From JANPLN01 sp043757265 (lineage in GTDB: Bacteria; Bdellovibrionota; Bdellovibrionia; Bdellovibrionales; JAGQZY01), in the NCBI GenBank assembly GCA_043757265.1, contig JAYUQP010000091.1:114732-178731 (forward strand): DNA of 64,000 bases. Direction: 5' to 3'. Below the pieces are notes generated by a model that saw nothing but the letters and a program-made list of their open reading frames with translations, was not told where the DNA came from and did no database searches. Both the position numbers and the translations under genes were made by a program. Below are positions 16,984 through 25,664 of this stretch, one piece after another (positions within the stretch are counted from its first letter, which is position 1; each line of letters begins with the position of its first letter).

Positions 16984-18905
16984 CGCCACGCGGGTTTTTT
17001 ATAACAGGCACAGATACGGGAGTTGGAAAAACGTTCGTGTCGGCCATCCTTTGTCGCGCTTTCAAAAGCACCCAAAAAATTTGCTACTGGAAACCTGTTC
17101 AGACGGGCTATGAAGACGATGACGACACAACCACGGTTGTGAAGACGGCACAGCTGAACGACACTCAATGGAGCCATCCGTCCTACCGATTTCGCGCGCC
17201 GCTCTCGCCAGATCGTGCGGCAAAACTAGAAAACACAGTTGTTGATATCGAAAAAATTATGCAAGATTTTGACCTGCTTCAACATCGGTTTCTAATTGTT
17301 GAAGGAGCTGGTGGCTTGGAAGTCCCACTGAACGAGAATGTTCGAATGTCGGCGCTCGTTAAAAAGATAAATCTACCTTTGATAGTGGTTGCCTCCACGC
17401 GCTTAGGAACAATCAATCACACCCTCCTTACTGTTCAGCGCGCACAAAGCCTAGGGTTAAATGTTTTAGGTGTGATTCTAAACGGTCCTGCCGACCCTGG
17501 ATTGGAAGAGGTTTTAAAAAGAGAAAATATTACGGTTTTGCTTTCGATTCCGTTCTACGAAGGCGGTGTGGACAACACGTTGCAGACTGTGGAAAAAGAA
17601 ATGCTGAACTTATTGAAACCGGCAAGTGATAGCGAGGCCGCTGATGTCGATCGAGAGCATATTTGGCATCCGTTTACACAGCATGGTTTTGGCGACGAAT
17701 TTCCCGTGGTGGTCTCGGGCGAGGGAAGTATATTAAAACTCGCCAGCGGCGCGCAGTTAGTTGATGGGATTTCTTCATGGTGGGTTAATATTCATGGCCA
17801 TGCTCACCCTGCACTTGCAGAATCTATTGCACGCCAAGCAAACACCTTAGAGCATGTGATTTTTTCTGGATACACTCATCAGCCTGCCACTGAGCTCACC
17901 CGTCGTCTCGTCCAAAAATTGAAAGCAGTGAATCCAGAGTTGAAGCGAGTGTTTTTTTCGGACAATGGCTCTACTGCGGTGGAAGTTGCACTTAAAATGG
18001 CTTATCAATTTCAAACGTTGATGGGGCGGGCAGGTCGAAACAAATTCTTGGCACTTCGTGGATCCTACCACGGCGACACGCTGGCTGCGATGTCGGTGAG
18101 TGAGAGAGAGGGATTTCACAAGGTGTTTACACCTCTAATGGCGCAAGTGGACTTTATCCAGCCCGACAATTTTGAGGAACTCCAGCAAATCGATTTTTCT
18201 AAATATGCCGCTGTTATTTTTGAACCTTTAGTGCAAGGAGCTAGCGGAATGAAATTTTATTCTGCAAAGTACTTGCAAGAGCTTTGTAGAAAAGCGACTG
18301 CCGGAAGTGTATTGGTTGTCGCGGATGAGATTTTTACCGGCTTCTATCGAACAGGAAGTTATTTCGCCTGCGAGCAAGCTCAAGTTCAACCGGATTTGAT
18401 TTGTCTGTCGAAAGGCCTCACTGGTGGATTTTTACCGTTGGCAGTTACAGTCGCGAGCGAGTCCATTTTCCATGCATTCAAGACTGATGATATGGCGCAG
18501 GCATTTTTACATGGGCACTCGTACACCGGGAACCCATTGTCATGCGCCGTAGCCGCCACATCTATGGATTTACTCGAAACCCCAGAGGTCGTGCAAAGCG
18601 TGCGCAATCTTGCACAGTGGACTCGGGAAGCAATCGAGGATCTAAAGAGCCTTCCATTGATTTCTGGGGGAAGAGCGCTTGGAACAATCGGTGCGTTTGA
18701 AGTCAATGATATCGGGGATTATGTGAACGATCGGCGATTTTCTCAGCGTTTTGCAAAAGCCTGCGAAAAGCGCGGAGTTTTACTGCGCCCGCTTGGTGGG
18801 ACGGTTTATTGTCTTCCCCCGTACTCTACGACGCTTTCGCAATTTAATAAAATATACAGAACCGTAAAAGACACACTTTATGATTTGGAGAGAGGTTTGA
18901 TATGA
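16977..18905 (+). CDS. bioDA: Fused dethiobiotin synthetase / DAPA aminotransferase
   Basis: One 642-aa frame carries two biotin enzymes. Residues 1 to about 215 are dethiobiotin synthetase (FITGTDTGVGKTF P-loop at 11-19, KPVQTG, EGAGGLEVPL). From about 222 onward is the class III aminotransferase BioA (IWHPFTQHG, DGISSWWVNIHGH, FSDNGSTAVEVALKM, and LSKGLTGGFLPL with PLP lysine about K479). Together they carry out two successive steps, KAPA to DAPA to dethiobiotin. The start is TTG at 16977, the only in-frame start before the P-loop, and overlaps bioF. No stop or frameshift separates the domains. The gene overlaps the ferritin-like gene by 4 nt. Confidence 0.93.
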   Translation: MLAPRGFFITGTDTGVGKTFVSAILCRAFKSTQKICYWKPVQTGYEDDDDTTTVVKTAQLNDTQWSHPSYRFRAPLSPDRAAKLENTVVDIEKIMQDFDLLQHRFLIVEGAGGLEVPLNENVRMSALVKKINLPLIVVASTRLGTINHTLLTVQRAQSLGLNVLGVILNGPADPGLEEVLKRENITVLLSIPFYEGGVDNTLQTVEKEMLNLLKPASDSEAADVDREHIWHPFTQHGFGDEFPVVVSGEGSILKLASGAQLVDGISSWWVNIHGHAHPALAESIARQANTLEHVIFSGYTHQPATELTRRLVQKLKAVNPELKRVFFSDNGSTAVEVALKMAYQFQTLMGRAGRNKFLALRGSYHGDTLAAMSVSEREGFHKVFTPLMAQVDFIQPDNFEELQQIDFSKYAAVIFEPLVQGASGMKFYSAKYLQELCRKATAGSVLVVADEIFTGFYRTGSYFACEQAQVQPDLICLSKGLTGGFLPLAVTVASESIFHAFKTDDMAQAFLHGHSYTGNPLSCAVAATSMDLLETPEVVQSVRNLAQWTREAIEDLKSLPLISGGRALGTIGAFEVNDIGDYVNDRRFSQRFAKACEKRGVLLRPLGGTVYCLPPYSTTLSQFNKIYRTVKDTLYDLERGLI

Positions 18906-19522
18906 CTGACTGGAAGAGTATTCTCAAGGACATTGTTCAATTTCCCGAAACGCATGCGCTATTTTTAAATACACTGAGCCTTCTCGAATACATTGGGGCT
19001 CGAAAAATTATGAAGAGCCAAGAAGAGTCGCGCATTACTCCGACCACGCTTGCGCATATGACTGAAGAGATTCGACACGCGCAGATTATCAAAAAACTCG
19101 CAGTGAAGATTGGCGGTACCGCAGTCAAAACATACGCTGAAGAAAGTCTTATTTGTGGTCATGAGGCGAGGGCATACATTCAGGCTATTGACCATGCAGC
19201 CCAAAACGTTGTGGGCTTAAAGAATTCCTGGGTAAATTATCTTTTAACTACTTTGGTCATCGAAGAGCGAGCTCAAGAATTGTACCCTTTTTACGATGAC
19301 TTATTAAAACCGCTTGGTTTGGGCGGGCCACTGCGCGCGATTTTTCGTGAAGAAGAAGAACACTTAGAGCAGGTGATTCAGTCGTTAAAAGAGAACGGTG
19401 GGATCACTGAAACGCAGATTGAACTTGTTCGTCAGGAAGAGCGTATTTACTTTACCTCTTTTTTTGCGGCTGTTGCGGAAAAAATCCAGACGGTGCCGAA
19501 AGGAATACCAGCTCAAGTCTAG
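18902..19522 (+). CDS. Ferritin-like diiron protein at the end of the biotin operon
   Basis: Four-helix-bundle protein of 206 aa with a full set of candidate diiron ligands: Glu in SLLEYIGARK (helix 1), ExxH in TEEIRHAQ (helix 2), Glu in VIEERAQEL (helix 3) and ExxH in REEEEHLEQ (helix 4). It is thus likely to bind two irons and react with oxygen or peroxide. It starts within the bioDA stop (ATGA), so its expression is tied to biotin genes. No dedicated pimelate gene (bioC, bioH, bioW, bioI) is recognisable in the operon. A role in making or cleaving the pimeloyl precursor is possible but is inference; storage or a stress oxidase are alternatives. Confidence 0.75.
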   Translation: MTDWKSILKDIVQFPETHALFLNTLSLLEYIGARKIMKSQEESRITPTTLAHMTEEIRHAQIIKKLAVKIGGTAVKTYAEESLICGHEARAYIQAIDHAAQNVVGLKNSWVNYLLTTLVIEERAQELYPFYDDLLKPLGLGGPLRAIFREEEEHLEQVIQSLKENGGITETQIELVRQEERIYFTSFFAAVAEKIQTVPKGIPAQV

Positions 19523-19545
19523 GGGGATAGATCCTATCCCCTTAG
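19521..19545. terminator. Hairpin between the biotin operon and yceI
   Basis: GGGGATAG, loop ATC, CTATCCCC: eight perfect pairs directly at the stop of the ferritin-like gene and 15 bases before the end of the convergent yceI gene. No T-run follows on either strand, so it may be a weak terminator or a 3'-end stabiliser. Confidence 0.5.
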
Positions 19546-19559
19546 AACATCCAAATTAA

Positions 19560-20156
19560 CTATTTTGTCTTAATTGCAAAATCAAGATCGATGTTATTTT
19601 TAATAACTTTATCTTTTGCTGATTTCACAAGATCAGGAACATAGGTCTTCGAGTTGTACTTTACGTCGAATTTCGTGCGATCAAGTTCAATTCTTCCAGT
19701 GGCAACATAAACGTTACCTTCTTTTTTTACCGTCGCAGGAATTTTGACAGGACCAGTTTTACCGCGGATGGTGGCATTGCCTTCAAAAATTTGCTCAGTC
19801 GCAGATTTTGCAGTGACCTTTGTGATAACAAATTTTGCGTCTTTGTAAGTGGCTACATCGAAAAAATCTGGCGATTTAAGATGTCCTACAAGTTTGCCAT
19901 TCAAGCTTGCATCAGTTAGATCCGTATTTTTAATCGATGTCATATCGATCGTGAATTCGCCACCAGTGATTTTCTCGCCATCAACAGTTAAAAATCCATT
20001 CGACAGTGCCACCGTACCAGTGTGCTTGTCGCCAATGAACTCTTTGCTACCAGTCCAGTTAAGCGTGCTGGCTGTGGTATCGATCATTTTCTGTGCAGGC
20101 GCTGCGAATACAACTCCGGGAATTAACGCAAATAGCGCAACTACTTTTTTCAACAT
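19560..20156 (-). CDS. YceI-family periplasmic lipid-binding protein
   Basis: The signal peptide (MLKKVVALFALIPGVVFAAPA, cut after VFA) directs it to the periplasm. The mature part is a lipocalin-like barrel with family blocks STLNWTGSKEFIGDKHTGTVAL, GGEFTIDMTSI, HLKSPDFFDVATYKDAKF and the C-terminal VPDLVKSAKDKV. YceI proteins bind polyisoprenoid or fatty-acid chains. A good ribosome site (AAGGAGAAA) precedes the ATG. An ATAGCCC/GGGCTAT hairpin (20172-20189) lies just upstream, between it and mscL. Confidence 0.9.
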   Translation of the reverse strand: MLKKVVALFALIPGVVFAAPAQKMIDTTASTLNWTGSKEFIGDKHTGTVALSNGFLTVDGEKITGGEFTIDMTSIKNTDLTDASLNGKLVGHLKSPDFFDVATYKDAKFVITKVTAKSATEQIFEGNATIRGKTGPVKIPATVKKEGNVYVATGRIELDRTKFDVKYNSKTYVPDLVKSAKDKVIKNNIDLDFAIKTK

Positions 20157-20232
20157 ATTTTCTCCTTTTGTATAGCCCCTTTGGGCTATTCGTTTGTCGG
20201 TTCAACCGTCGGCATTTGCCTTGGCACTTAGA

Positions 20233-20260
20233 CTCTCTAAAATAGAGAGGTTATTTTTTT
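20233..20260 (+). terminator. Hairpin with T-run beside the mscL stop
   Basis: CTCTCTA, loop AAA, TAGAGAG, then a T-rich run on the plus strand (TTATTTTTTT) that includes the mscL stop codon. Read leftward, it gives a hairpin just after mscL without a U-run. It can therefore terminate plus-strand antisense transcription strongly and mscL transcription only weakly. Confidence 0.55.
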
Positions 20261-20640
20261 AAAGAATCACGTATATCTCTCAACAGAAGAATGTCCTCTG
20301 GGGTCGCGGCTGCTGATTGCGGCGCCTTCTTCATCTTATTCATCGCTTTTATTACTAGGAACAAACAAAATGCAACGATAACAAAATCCATAACGGTCTG
20401 AAGAAAAAATCCATAGCCAATAGCGACTTCGCCTTTACCATCTGCGCCTGCTTCAACAATGATTGTTCTTAAGGTCGAAAAATCCACTCCCCCTACCAAA
20501 ACTCCGATGAGAGGCATTAGCATTTTGTCGACCATTGCGGAGACTATTTTCCCGAAGGCCCCGCCGATGATAACACCGACAGCAAGATCAACAACGTTGC
20601 CCTTCATGGCGAACTCTTTAAACTCTTTGGCAATGCCCAT
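20251..20640 (-). CDS. mscL: Large-conductance mechanosensitive channel
   Basis: Pentameric inner-membrane valve that releases solutes on hypo-osmotic shock. The N-terminal amphipathic helix and first transmembrane segment (KEFAMKGNVVDLAVGVIIGGAFGKIV) match the family closely. A periplasmic loop and second transmembrane segment (FVIVAFCLFLVIKAMNK) follow, then the C-terminal bundle helix with PEDILLLRDIRDSLKK. The length of 129 aa is normal. A GAGGAGACGTC site precedes the ATG. Confidence 0.96.
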   Translation of the reverse strand: MGIAKEFKEFAMKGNVVDLAVGVIIGGAFGKIVSAMVDKMLMPLIGVLVGGVDFSTLRTIIVEAGADGKGEVAIGYGFFLQTVMDFVIVAFCLFLVIKAMNKMKKAPQSAAATPEDILLLRDIRDSLKK

Positions 20641-20746
20641 GACGTCTCCTCGAAATTACCTTTATGGCTAGCAGTCTATGCTAGTATTTTGATTGAATGC
20701 AAGAAATGAGCTCGTTATAGTTGTGTTGCATAGCCAGGAGGGTTTC

Positions 20747-23557
20747 ATGGTTCGGTTTTATTCCTTAAGTATAGTGTTGGTTTTTATTTCATGTTCATTT
20801 GGCAGGCAGCCAAGCGTCAACTTGCAAAATATTAATGGAATGGAGTTTTCCTCGGTACTTTTGCCAAATCAGTTGGATGTTTTGATTGTTTCTGATGCGA
20901 GATTTAAAAAATCTTCTGCGGCGATGGCTGTGGCAGTGGGTTCCCTTGAGGACCCAGAAAATGCCCAGGGCATGGCCCATTATTTGGAACATATGCTATT
21001 TCTCGGTACCAAAGAATTCCCAAAGTCTGACGAGTACTCAACATACATGGAAACTAATGGAGGCTGGGACAATGCCTACACCTCGGACGAAGTGACCAAT
21101 TACATGTTTGAAGTGGACAACCAGGCTATCGAAGGAGCCCTGCATCGGTTCTCCCGGTTTTTTAGTTCGCCGTTATTTGATGCTGCGTATTTAGAGCGCG
21201 AAAAAAACGCTGTAAACAGCGAATTCGAAAAAAACATTAAACAAGATGGCTGGCGCGTAGACAGATACATCAACACGCTTGCTCAAAAAGACCATCCTTA
21301 CAGAAAATTTAGCACTGGAAATATAAATACTCTCAAGTCAGTCACCCGCGACAATGTGATTTCGTTTTATAAGAAGTATTATTCAGCCAACAATATGAAG
21401 TTAGTCGTAATGAGTGCCCTTCCGGCAGATCAAATTCGCGCGCAAGTTGTAAAATATTTTTCCGACGTTCCAAACTTCAATACCACAAGACCAGAATATC
21501 AAGATACCTACTTTGACCCCAAACTCGAGCAGCGTCTGCATTTTATAAAAACGATTAATGACAAAGAAGAAATGACACTTTTATTCAATGTTCCCGACGA
21601 AAACAAATTTTGGAAAACAAAACCGTTGGCAATAATAAGCAAGTTGCTTGGCGATGAGGGGCCAGGATCGGTTTTGTCGATCCTTAAAAAAGACGGTCTA
21701 GCCCTCGAAATGGCAGTGAGCCAGGACTACTGGCGTACACTTTCGGTCGACGTCACTTTAACGCCCAAAGGTCGAAAGCAATATCAACGTGTTTTGTCGG
21801 TGATCGATAAGTACATCCAATACATGCGTGAGCAAAAGTATCCAGAATACATTTTTAAAGACGAAAGTGCTGTACGAAGAATCGCTCTTGATAATCTTGA
21901 ACCCTCATCCTCGGGACAACGGGCAGCGAGTTTTTCAAAAAGTCTCATCGACTTTCCAGCACGAGATTTCTTGGAGCGAAATTATTTAATTCAAGAGTAT
22001 TCGCCAAAAGATTTTGAAGACTTTCTTGCAATGTTGGATATGAAAAAAGCCCATGTGTTGATCATGGGAAAACGTGAGAAAACAAATAAAAAAGAATCTA
22101 TTTTTGGTGTTGAGTATCGACAGGAGAAGTTATCCTTTGAACCGGTAAAAAATCAGTTGGCAACAAAATACCCTGTAGAAAACAAATACATTCCGAATAA
22201 TTTTTCTTTAATCGCGAATCAGCGCCTTCTAAATGAGCCTCAGCAAAAAAAGACCAAGTCCGGATCAGAGATCTTCGTGCGCACCGATACGGAATTGGGT
22301 GTTGCGAAGTCAACGGTGCGATTCACAATTCAAGGGAACTCTTCTATATCCAGTCGAGAGGCAGCGCTGTTAACGCTTTTCGTGATGGGCAAAGAAGAGG
22401 AGTTGCGTGAGTGGTCTTACCCTATTTCGGAAGCAGGAGCTCGATTCTCCATGAATTACGGAGAAATTCCGCGCGAAATGGCAATCACAGTTTCGGGCTA
22501 CAGCCAAAGACTCAAAGAAATTTTTCGGGATGGAGTTGGAAGCCCCGGCACCAATCGGCAGCTCCAGGAACTGAATATTAGCCAAGCCACATTTGATGAT
22601 ATGAAATTAAGATTCGTACGAGATCTTTCAAATCTTGAAGAAGCCGTGGCTGCAAATCGCTTGGGGTTAGAGGCCCGACATATGCAAAATGCGCAATCTG
22701 TTCACTGGAAAGATCTTTTGAATGAGGCACGGAAGGCAAAATTTAGCGAAGTTAAATCTTTCGCGAAAAAGTTTTTTACGAAAATTTCTGTAAGAGCTAT
22801 TGCCTATGGAAATATCGATTTAAAAACAGTGGAAGAAATGCTCAGCTTTTTACCGCCGGCAACGGGGGAGCTGGAAAAGGTAAAGTATAGAATTGTTCCT
22901 GAGCAAAAAACGTATTCAGGCCCCATCAAAGGTCAGAATAACAATCACGCTATGTTAACGGTGTATAACATGGCGCCTTGGTCGGTGGAAAACCATGCTC
23001 GAGTCTTGGTTTTGGGCCAGCTTATATCTCAGCCTTACTTCTCGGAGTTAAGAACTAACCAACAGTTGGGTTATGTGGCGCGCGCAAGCGGCGTGCACCA
23101 AAATGGCTTTGTCGGTTTAAATTCAATGCTGCAATCGCCCAAGGTTCCGTCGGTGATGCTGCAAGAGAAGTCGCACGCGTTTTTGTTGCAATTCCTCGAA
23201 CAAAAGCTATCAACGCTTACCGACGAAGAACTGAAACCTATTCTGAGTTCCATCGAAAATGAGTTGTTGATGAAGCCAACGACTTTACAGGAGCGCGAAG
23301 CAGAGTTTTTCCAAGCGGCTGTAAAATATGAAGGTCGTTTTACAATCCGTAATGAAATAGCGGCGGCAGTTAACAAAATTAATGCCCAACAGATGAAAGC
23401 GTTTATCCAGATTTATTTTATTAAGCAAAAACCGGCAATGGTTTCTCTATTTTATTTTGGAACAGGGACAAGGCTAGATAAGAAAAAGCTACCAGGAAGC
23501 GTTTTTGAAAAAACCGGAGATGTTTCCTGGGACGTTGTAAATCCTTACGTTCGTTGA
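20747..23557 (+). CDS. M16 (pitrilysin/insulinase-like) metallopeptidase, exported
   Basis: Zinc peptidase of 936 aa with the inverted motif H78-Y-L-E81-H82 and the third ligand E159, 77 residues later as in pitrilysin. NAYTSDEVTNY and the second, inactive M16 half (GQLISQPYFSELRTNQQLGYVARA, a substrate-binding block) follow. The N-terminus is a signal sequence with Cys16 in FISC, so it is exported and may be a lipoprotein. I start at the ATG at 20747 because of its AGGAGGG site; the upstream frame would put 18 residues before the signal. It probably degrades periplasmic or prey peptides (inference). Confidence 0.9.
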   Translation: MVRFYSLSIVLVFISCSFGRQPSVNLQNINGMEFSSVLLPNQLDVLIVSDARFKKSSAAMAVAVGSLEDPENAQGMAHYLEHMLFLGTKEFPKSDEYSTYMETNGGWDNAYTSDEVTNYMFEVDNQAIEGALHRFSRFFSSPLFDAAYLEREKNAVNSEFEKNIKQDGWRVDRYINTLAQKDHPYRKFSTGNINTLKSVTRDNVISFYKKYYSANNMKLVVMSALPADQIRAQVVKYFSDVPNFNTTRPEYQDTYFDPKLEQRLHFIKTINDKEEMTLLFNVPDENKFWKTKPLAIISKLLGDEGPGSVLSILKKDGLALEMAVSQDYWRTLSVDVTLTPKGRKQYQRVLSVIDKYIQYMREQKYPEYIFKDESAVRRIALDNLEPSSSGQRAASFSKSLIDFPARDFLERNYLIQEYSPKDFEDFLAMLDMKKAHVLIMGKREKTNKKESIFGVEYRQEKLSFEPVKNQLATKYPVENKYIPNNFSLIANQRLLNEPQQKKTKSGSEIFVRTDTELGVAKSTVRFTIQGNSSISSREAALLTLFVMGKEEELREWSYPISEAGARFSMNYGEIPREMAITVSGYSQRLKEIFRDGVGSPGTNRQLQELNISQATFDDMKLRFVRDLSNLEEAVAANRLGLEARHMQNAQSVHWKDLLNEARKAKFSEVKSFAKKFFTKISVRAIAYGNIDLKTVEEMLSFLPPATGELEKVKYRIVPEQKTYSGPIKGQNNNHAMLTVYNMAPWSVENHARVLVLGQLISQPYFSELRTNQQLGYVARASGVHQNGFVGLNSMLQSPKVPSVMLQEKSHAFLLQFLEQKLSTLTDEELKPILSSIENELLMKPTTLQEREAEFFQAAVKYEGRFTIRNEIAAAVNKINAQQMKAFIQIYFIKQKPAMVSLFYFGTGTRLDKKKLPGSVFEKTGDVSWDVVNPYVR

Positions 23558-23570
23558 GAAGGAGCACGTA

Positions 23571-23671
23571 ACAAGCGCATTGGCTGCGCTTGTATTTAAG
23601 CAAACGCGCTTGTAATTAAACGGGCGCACCGGCTGCGCCTGTCTTTAAACAGGCGCAATCGCTTGCGCCTG
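23571..23671. repeat. Three repeated GCGC-core palindromes
   Basis: Three related hairpin units in tandem: ACAAGCGC/GCGCTTGT (23571-23593), CGGGCGC/GCGCCTG (23621-23641) and CAGGCGC/GCGCCTG (23650-23671). The loops share the pattern A-YGGCT or close to it, and the units are separated by TTTAA-rich spacers. The third unit overlaps the stop codon and last codons of the leftward methyltransferase gene. REP-like and probably also a bidirectional terminator between convergent genes. Confidence 0.8.
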
Positions 23672-24478
23672 CATAAACGAGTAAAGAAAAACCGCATTTG
23701 GATTTTTTTGTGCTTTTTTGAGTTCTAGCATTCCAGCATCCACCACTTCTTGAGTGACGTAACCAGCTTTTACAAGCTGGTCGGACGCGCTTAATAGCAA
23801 TTCCGCCCAGTACTCAATAATTTTTCTGCGCTTCTCAGGCTGCCTATTATCGAGATGCCACGTGATCACTTCAGTTTTAATTTTTTGAAATCCGACTGCC
23901 GATAAAAAATTACCGAGTTTTGCTCCGACAAATGGATCGCCGGCTCCGTCAAATTGATAGTCGTTAAAAGCCATCCAATACTTCCAAAGATTGGGCGAAT
24001 AAGGATCTAGAAAAAACGAAGAATTCACAACTTCGGTGATATAAATAACTGCGCCAGGTCTTAGCACACGGCGGACTTCGTTGAGAATTTGTAAGGGGTC
24101 CGGTACGTGCTCCAAAATCCAACACAAAAAAGCGCCGTCAAACGAGTGCGCGGAAAAATCCATGTTTTGCGCATCCATCTTTTGAATTGTGTATCGGCCC
24201 TTAGCAAAGGGTAGTTCGTCCAGCGCTTGCTTAGCTGAAGCAAGCTGTTCTTCGTTCAGATCGATTCCGGTAATTTTAATTTTTGGATATCGACGTAGCA
24301 AAATAGATGTTTGGGCGCCAACTCCGCATCCTACTTCAAGCAAATTTTGAACTTCGGTAAGATCAATATTTCGATAAACAGTGTGCTCCGCAAACTCGGC
24401 TTGCCGGCGCAGGCGATCTTGCTCAAGCGGCGAGTAGCCATGGAGGTAAGGAAGTGAATTTTGGTCCTTTTTTGTCAT
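23645..24478 (-). CDS. Class I SAM-dependent methyltransferase
   Basis: Methyltransferase of 277 aa. Motif I is LLEVGCGVGAQTSIL, motif II is ITGIDLNEEQL, then MDAQNMDFSAHSFDGAFLCWILEHVPDP (motif for the adenine pocket and post-motif) and LNEVRRVLRPGAVIYITEV. The substrate is not evident; relatives include ubiquinone/menaquinone-type and small-molecule methyltransferases. BioC activity cannot be excluded from sequence but nothing specific supports it. Its last codons (QAQAIAPV) are encoded by the third palindromic repeat. Confidence 0.85.
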   Translation of the reverse strand: MTKKDQNSLPYLHGYSPLEQDRLRRQAEFAEHTVYRNIDLTEVQNLLEVGCGVGAQTSILLRRYPKIKITGIDLNEEQLASAKQALDELPFAKGRYTIQKMDAQNMDFSAHSFDGAFLCWILEHVPDPLQILNEVRRVLRPGAVIYITEVVNSSFFLDPYSPNLWKYWMAFNDYQFDGAGDPFVGAKLGNFLSAVGFQKIKTEVITWHLDNRQPEKRRKIIEYWAELLLSASDQLVKAGYVTQEVVDAGMLELKKAQKNPNAVFLYSFMQAQAIAPV

Positions 24479-24512
24479 GGTCTATAGTTAAAGGAGAAAC
24501 GGCGTTGCAGCA

Positions 24513-24544
24513 AGAAAAGAAAGCCGGGCCGCAATGGGCCCGCT
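24513..24544 (-). terminator. Intrinsic terminator of the 64-aa protein gene
   Basis: On the minus strand, AGCGGGCC and a nearly complementary GGCCCGGCT with one bulge form a GC-rich hairpin (24522-24544), followed by a pyrimidine run TTTCTTTTCTT. It lies about 20 bases after the stop of the small gene. Confidence 0.7.
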
Positions 24545-24564
24545 ATTTCTTGAAAAATAAGGGA

Positions 24565-24759
24565 TTAGGCGTTCTCGGCAGGAGCGGCCTCTGCTGGGGC
24601 TTCCTTTTTCTTTGGTGGAGCCTTGAATAAACCCTCTTTAGTCAGAATTTCTATTTTTTTCTCAGCACTGATCCATTTGTTTTGAGTGTCCAAAACACAG
24701 TATCGGCCACTCGATTTTTTGAATACTTTGTATTCTTTAGTCTCTTTAACCTTTTCCAT
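24565..24759 (-). CDS. Small basic protein with Ala/Pro/Glu tail (64 aa)
   Basis: Not recognised by function. The first 45 residues are Lys-rich and compact (YKVFKKSSGRYCVLDTQNKWI), and the tail PPKKKEAPAEAAPAENA is low-complexity. I start at the ATG at 24759, with AGGAGT seven bases upstream; the longer frame starts at 24855 without a site. It has its own terminator. A nucleic-acid or ribosome-associated role would fit its charge but is a guess. It is divergent from the island's first gene, so it marks the conserved left boundary. Confidence 0.7.
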   Translation of the reverse strand: MEKVKETKEYKVFKKSSGRYCVLDTQNKWISAEKKIEILTKEGLFKAPPKKKEAPAEAAPAENA

Positions 24760-24860
24760 TATTACTCCTAAATAGAGGTTGAGCGTTAGGCCTATCCTAG
24801 CCCCAACTGCAACGTCAATAGCGCAGGTCGGCCAGGCCCTGCAATAGATGATCATGGCGA

Positions 24861-25664
24861 ATGGAGCGGTTGCCAGGAAAACGTTTTGTGAGTATTAAAA
24901 GTGATGGGGAACAGTTTATCTTTGGACGAGGGTGTATGATAGATGAATGGGGTATTAGTTCTGAGCCAGTAGACTGGTTCACAACTCGAAATTTTAAGCC
25001 CGCAGGGCCGATATACCCGCAAAATCTGTTATCTTCACAGGACATTCTTGGGACCTCAAACATTCCCTTTCTACCCATTGTCGGGTTTGAACGGGTAGAC
25101 TGGCCACAAATGCACAGTGAGGTGAAGTCACTCGAAAACCACTATGTGCCTCACCGGGCACATGAGTCGCATCGTGGCTGGAGCAGTTTATGTTTGCATG
25201 GTTTAAGTTCTGTGCACACCGAAGCTCATCAAAGGTACGGCTACAAGAATATTGAGGACGTACCGTTTGTTTGGACAGATATCGCGAAATTCTGTCCGAC
25301 CTTGGTTTCCTTCCTTAAGAACCAAATAGATTACGAGAAGTTCTACAGAGTCCGGATCATGAAACTGAGCGCTGGGGGATTTATCATTCCGCACAAAGAC
25401 AGTTTGAGCGAAGAAGAAAATCGAATTGGCCCCATCAATATCGCACTTAATAATCCGAAGGACTGCTTTTTTTTCATGGATCAGTTCGGCTATCTTCCAT
25501 TTGAACAAGGTACGGTAATGAGTCTCAATCTTTACAACGTTCATTGTGTGGTAAACCGCAGCCACGAAGATCGCTACCACCTTATTATCCACGGCAAAAG
25601 ATCCTCCGAGTGGTCGCAACGTTTTTATGAAAGCTATGTAAGGTATAAACTAGTCTATGCATAA
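24861..25664 (+). CDS. Aspartyl/asparaginyl beta-hydroxylase-like 2OG-Fe(II) oxygenase
   Basis: First gene of the radical SAM island. The C-terminal 110 residues fit the AspH fold: R163-V-R-I-M-K-L, H178-K-D180 (two iron ligands), R188, then distal H228 in NVHCVVN and R238 for 2-oxoglutarate, followed by HLIIHGK. These enzymes hydroxylate side chains or small substrates using 2-oxoglutarate. The first 70 residues are not recognised. The start is uncertain (ATG 24861, or 24937). It overlaps the next gene by 8 nt. The substrate is unknown; it could act on the island's product. Confidence 0.72.
   Translation: MERLPGKRFVSIKSDGEQFIFGRGCMIDEWGISSEPVDWFTTRNFKPAGPIYPQNLLSSQDILGTSNIPFLPIVGFERVDWPQMHSEVKSLENHYVPHRAHESHRGWSSLCLHGLSSVHTEAHQRYGYKNIEDVPFVWTDIAKFCPTLVSFLKNQIDYEKFYRVRIMKLSAGGFIIPHKDSLSEEENRIGPINIALNNPKDCFFFMDQFGYLPFEQGTVMSLNLYNVHCVVNRSHEDRYHLIIHGKRSSEWSQRFYESYVRYKLVYA

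Noticed and set aside
23645..24478. BioC (malonyl-ACP methyltransferase) for biotin synthesis
   Set aside because: It is a class I methyltransferase, but it lies on the other strand four kilobases from the biotin genes and shows no BioC-specific feature that I can name.
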